DNA of 10,002 nt from Phycisphaerales bacterium. Lineage in GTDB: Bacteria; Planctomycetota; Phycisphaerae; UBA1845; Fen-1342. Position 1 is the first letter of the stretch; each line of letters opens with the position of its first letter. Shown in pieces: positions 8,038 through 10,002 of this stretch. The stretch spans positions 1 through 10,002 of the forward strand of contig JALHJL010000090.1 of NCBI GenBank assembly GCA_022839625.1, given 5' to 3'. A program made the position numbers and the translations under genes. Below the pieces are notes generated by a model. It ran no database searches. It was not told the DNA's origin and worked only from the letters and a program-made list of their open reading frames with translations.

Positions 8038-8077
8038 ATGTTCCATATAATGAACACATGTTCCAGAATATGAACAT
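8038..8077 (+). repeat. Two tandem 20-bp palindromic repeats, probable autoregulatory operator
   Basis: Units at 8038-8057 and 8058-8077 are identical at 16 of 20 positions and abut exactly. Each is a dyad: ATGTTC, 8 bases, then GAACAC in the first unit and GAACAT in the second. The second has perfect 6-bp arms and its first three bases are the wHTH start codon. Centres 20 bp apart put both sites on nearly the same face of the helix. They lie between the TATA box and the coding sequence, where a bound repressor would block transcription. The adjacent wHTH protein is the obvious candidate to bind; this is inferred. Confidence 0.65.
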
Positions 8078-8252
8078 TTTTTCAAAGACATCTTTAAAAA
8101 TGATATGTTTCCTTGGCAGGAGATACCGGGAAGAATATCACACAAGGGAACTTGTAAGAAGACTTGAAATAGGATTAGGAAGTGCAAGTAGATATTTGAG
8201 AATATTAGAAAAGGAAGAACTGGTAATTAAAGAGGAAAAAGGAAATCGATGA
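8058..8252 (+). CDS. Winged-helix DNA-binding domain, N-terminal piece of a split wHTH-MNT antitoxin
   Basis: The 64-residue product is a winged helix-turn-helix: T-S-L-K-M-I-C-F-L-G-R-R-Y (residues 11-23), the recognition region T-R-E-L-V-R-R-L-E-I-G-L-G-S-A-S-R-Y-L-R (29-48), then the start of the wing, L-V-I-K-E-E-K-G-N (55-63). It stops at TGA 8250-8252 right after the wing would begin. In archaeal antitoxins of this type the wHTH is normally fused, through a linker of about 30 residues, to the nucleotidyltransferase domain, which here follows in another frame. I infer an out-of-frame deletion near 8243-8254 that separated the two domains. The DNA-binding part may still be made and could bind the paired palindromes at its own start. 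It has no visible Shine-Dalgarno. Confidence 0.65.
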   Translation: MFQNMNIFSKTSLKMICFLGRRYREEYHTRELVRRLEIGLGSASRYLRILEKEELVIKEEKGNR

Positions 8253-8253
8253 A

Positions 8254-8529
8254 ATGGTCAAAGACCTCAAGAAAGTTTCATCACAAATTATCCTCTTTGG
8301 AAGCTGTTCAGAAGGAGAAGACTCCGAAGAAAGCGATATAGATTTATTCATACTTTCAGATGAAGTAAAACATGTGAACAAAAAAATCGACCAGTACCAG
8401 AATAAAATCCAAAGAAAAATTTCGCCAGTGATTGTTAACGATACAGAATTAAGAACGTTAAAAAAGAAGGATAAACCATTTTATACCAGAATAAAAAAAG
8501 GAAGAACTCTGCATGAAATATCAATTTGA
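8254..8529 (+). CDS. MNT-type minimal nucleotidyltransferase (antitoxin catalytic domain)
   Basis: The 91-residue product has the exact GSx10DxD active-site signature of minimal nucleotidyltransferases: G16-S17, then D28-I-D30, within I-I-L-F-G-S-C-S-E-G and S-D-I-D-L-F-I. MNT partners of HEPN toxins act as antitoxins; characterised MntA enzymes neutralise HepT by transferring AMP to it. The domain looks complete to K-P-F-Y-T-R-I-K-K-G-R near the end. The ATG at 8254 lies one base after the wHTH stop (TGAAATG), so re-initiation is possible, but only about 10 residues precede the core and the usual wHTH-MNT linker is missing. It is best read as the C-terminal piece of a broken antitoxin that may still yield an active small enzyme. 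It overlaps the HEPN start by 17 bases. Confidence 0.7.
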   Translation: MVKDLKKVSSQIILFGSCSEGEDSEESDIDLFILSDEVKHVNKKIDQYQNKIQRKISPVIVNDTELRTLKKKDKPFYTRIKKGRTLHEISI

Positions 8530-8943
8530 AAAGTGTAAAAAACGAGGAAAAATATACAAATTGGTATAGATGCTGAATTGGTAGAAAAAGAACTTGAAGA
8601 AGCCCATTATGATCTAAAGTCTGCTGAAAAATCTGTAAAAGAGGAAAATTATAAATGGGCCATCGTCCAAAGTTACTATTCCATTTTTCATGCCTTTAGA
8701 GGACTTCTTTTCAGTAGAGGGTATAGAGAAAAAAGCCATATATGTCTTAAATTTGCAATTGAAATTTTATTTGTTGAAAACAGTCTTATCAGTGAAGAAC
8801 TTCTTGATGATTTTGATTTTGCTATGAAGACAAGAGAAAGAGCTGATTATAGCTATATTTATGACGAGAGTCTCGCACATGACATGGTTGAATCTAATAA
8901 AAAATTAATTGATGAGGTAGAAAACCTGCTTTATCAAACTTAA
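8513..8943 (+). pseudogene. HEPN-domain toxin with a 1-base frameshift near its start
   Basis: HEPN proteins paired with MNT enzymes are toxins, usually ribonucleases. The body (about 121 residues from 8578) is typical: E-L-E-E-A-H-Y-D-L, then N-Y-K-W-A-I-V-Q-S-Y-Y-S-I-F-H-A, then S-R-G-Y-R-E-K-S-H, which contains an R-x6-H match to the HEPN catalytic pattern, then T-R-E-R-A-D-Y-S-Y. There is no ATG start in that frame; only a TTG at 8578 is available. In the neighbouring frame an ATG at 8513, 8 bases after GGAAG and overlapping the MNT end, gives M-K-Y-Q-F-E-K-C-K-K-R-G-K-I-Y-K-L-V, the usual N-terminus of this family, then a TAG at 8567. One base added near 8564-8566 joins the two into about 143 residues. 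I infer a 1-base deletion. The second part could still be translated from the TTG. Confidence 0.7.
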
Positions 8944-8948
8944 AAATT

Positions 8949-8955
8949 GGGGGGG
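8949..8955 (+). promoter_or_regulatory. Ribosome binding site of cas1, a run of seven G
   Basis: GGGGGGG sits 6 bases before the ATG at 8962, selecting it over a TTG at 8947 that would place the run inside the gene. Its resemblance to GGAGG suggests degeneration or mis-sequencing of a standard site. Confidence 0.55.
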
Positions 8956-8961
8956 TTATTT

Positions 8962-9894
8962 ATGAAAAAGAATTACTACCTTATGTCCGATGGAATTTTA
9001 AAAAGAAAGGAGAACACTCTTTATTTTCATAATAAGGATGGTAAAAGACCCATACCCATCAGCAAGATCTACTCTATCTATGCTTATGGTTCGCTGAGCT
9101 TCTCTTCCCAGGCAGTACACCTTTTAGCCAAGGAAGGAGTGCCCATACACTTTTTTAACTACTACGGTTTTTATGATGGTAGTTTCTATCCAAGGGAAAC
9201 CCTCCTATCCGGTGATTTACTTATAAAACAGGCTGAAAATTATTTAGATCATGATAAGAGGATATTAATCGCCGGTAAACTGGTGGAAGGAGCGGCCCGT
9301 AACATGGAGAAGGTGCTCTCCTATTATAAGATAGAAAATAATATAGATGAGATTTTAAACGGTTTAGATTCCTGTAGAGAGATAACAGAATTCATGAATG
9401 TGGAAGGCAGAATACGCTCCCACTACTACGACAAAATGGATTTAATCCTACCTGAAGGCTTTAAAATGGAGGGTAGGAGTAGAAGGCCGCCAAAGAATAT
9501 GGTTAATGCCCTTATTAGTTTTGGGAATTCAATGATTTATTCTACAGTTCTCACAGAAATCTACAATACCCAGCTTAACCCAACGATATCCTACCTTCAT
9601 GAACCATCCGAGCGAAGATATTCCCTAGCCCTGGATTTAAGCGAGATATTCAAACCCATACTGGAAGATGTTGCAGGAGAAGGATTTCGAGCAGGATCTC
9701 AATTACTGTCTTTTAAATGACCAGGGAAGGAAAACTTTCATCAAAGAATACGATGAGCGCCTTAAAAAAACCATAAAACATCGTGAACTTAATAGAAAAG
9801 TTTCATACAGGCGTTTGATTAGATTAGAGTCTTATAGCTTATTAAACACTTGCTGGGCACCAAGGAATATAACCCCTTTGTGATGTGGTGGTAA
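8962..9894 (+). pseudogene. cas1: cas1 integrase gene broken by an internal deletion and a second frameshift
   Basis: Cas1 forms the integrase with Cas2. Frame one runs 8962-9720 and is normal to residue 236, with the metal ligands E148 (N-V-E-G-R), H213 (L-H-E-P-S-E-R-R-Y) and D225/E228 (L-A-L-D-L-S-E-I-F-K-P), then reads a foreign tail to TGA. The helical C-terminus continues in another frame from 9668 (M-L-Q-E-K-D-F-E-Q-D-L-N-Y-C-L-L-N-D-Q-G). About 10 residues usually found between K-P-I-L-E-D and that point are absent, so an out-of-frame deletion near 9667-9670 is inferred. At 9836 the frame breaks again: TATAGCTT in place of an expected TATAAGCTT. The true ending L-I-K-H-L-L-G-T-K-E-Y-N-P-F-V-M-W-W and its TAA (9892-9894) are in the third frame. 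A functional Cas1 is unlikely from this sequence. Confidence 0.85.
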
Positions 9895-9896
9895 AA

Positions 9897-10002
9897 GTGT
9901 ATACCATAATTGTGTATGATATCAAAGTGGAAAGGGTAAACAAAGTCAAAGGATACCTGAGGAAACATCTTAACTGGATACAGAACTCGGTATTTGAGGG
10001 AG
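9897..10002 (+). CDS. cas2: Cas2, N-terminal part, cut by the window edge
   Basis: Cas2 is the structural partner of Cas1 in the spacer integration complex. A GTG at 9897 opens V-Y-T-I-I-V-Y-D-I-K-V-E-R-V-N-K-V, the first ferredoxin-like strand with the family's conserved aspartate D8, followed by L-N-W-I-Q-N-S-V-F-E-G, a highly recognisable Cas2 motif. Thirty-five codons are visible. The start lies 2 bases after the restored cas1 stop, and GGTGGT at 9887-9892, spaced 4 bases away, serves as ribosome binding site. This tight spacing to the true cas1 ending in the third frame independently supports that ending. No break is seen in the visible part. Confidence 0.92.
   Translation, partial: MYTIIVYDIKVERVNKVKGYLRKHLNWIQNSVFEG

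Noticed and set aside
7939..8187. Minus-strand frame across the end of cas4 and the wHTH start
   Set aside because: It is the mirror of coding sequence and the operator, with no family resemblance and no ribosome binding site.
8947..8961. Cas1 starting at the TTG at 8947
   Set aside because: It would bury the G-run ribosome binding site inside the gene; the ATG at 8962 is correctly spaced and begins the usual Cas1 N-terminus.

Overview
The window holds most of a type I-B CRISPR-Cas operon (the Cst1/Cst2/Cas5t, or 'Tneap', flavour), all on the + strand, in the order cas6, cas8b, cas7, cas5, cas3, cas4, [HEPN-MNT toxin-antitoxin insert], cas1, cas2 (cut by the right edge). There is no CRISPR array in the window. 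TATA boxes of the archaeal TTTAWATA kind, GGAGG/GGTGA ribosome binding sites, very AT-rich DNA and the style of the Cas and wHTH-MNT/HEPN proteins point to a methanogenic archaeon, probably of the Methanobacterium group. That assignment is an inference.

Layout. Positions 1-76 probably carry the first codons of a divergent minus-strand gene. Positions 77-411 are an AT-rich divergent intergenic region with two TATA candidates for the cas operon. Positions 412-7498 hold crRNA processing (cas6) and interference (cas8b, cas7, cas5, cas3), all with intact frames. Inside cas8b, a strong ribosome binding site and in-frame ATG at 2489-2504 predict a separately translated small subunit, Cas11. Positions 7507-10002 hold the adaptation genes cas4, cas1 and cas2, with a toxin-antitoxin cassette between cas4 and cas1. 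That cassette has its own TATA box inside the end of cas4 and two tandem 20-bp palindromic operator-like repeats.

Function. Cas6 cuts pre-crRNA. Cas8b, Cas7, Cas5 and the predicted Cas11 form Cascade. Cas3 degrades the targeted DNA. Cas4-Cas1-Cas2 would acquire spacers.

Main observation: the interference half looks intact, while the right-hand part is repeatedly broken. Cas4 has lost its fourth Fe-S cysteine through an apparent 1-base deletion. The wHTH-MNT antitoxin is split, apparently by a deletion. The HEPN toxin has a 1-base frameshift. cas1 has an internal out-of-frame deletion and a further 1-base frameshift. Either the locus can still interfere but no longer acquires spacers, or this stretch has clustered sequencing errors. 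Base composition also steps sharply near 7500-7560, so the two halves may have different histories.
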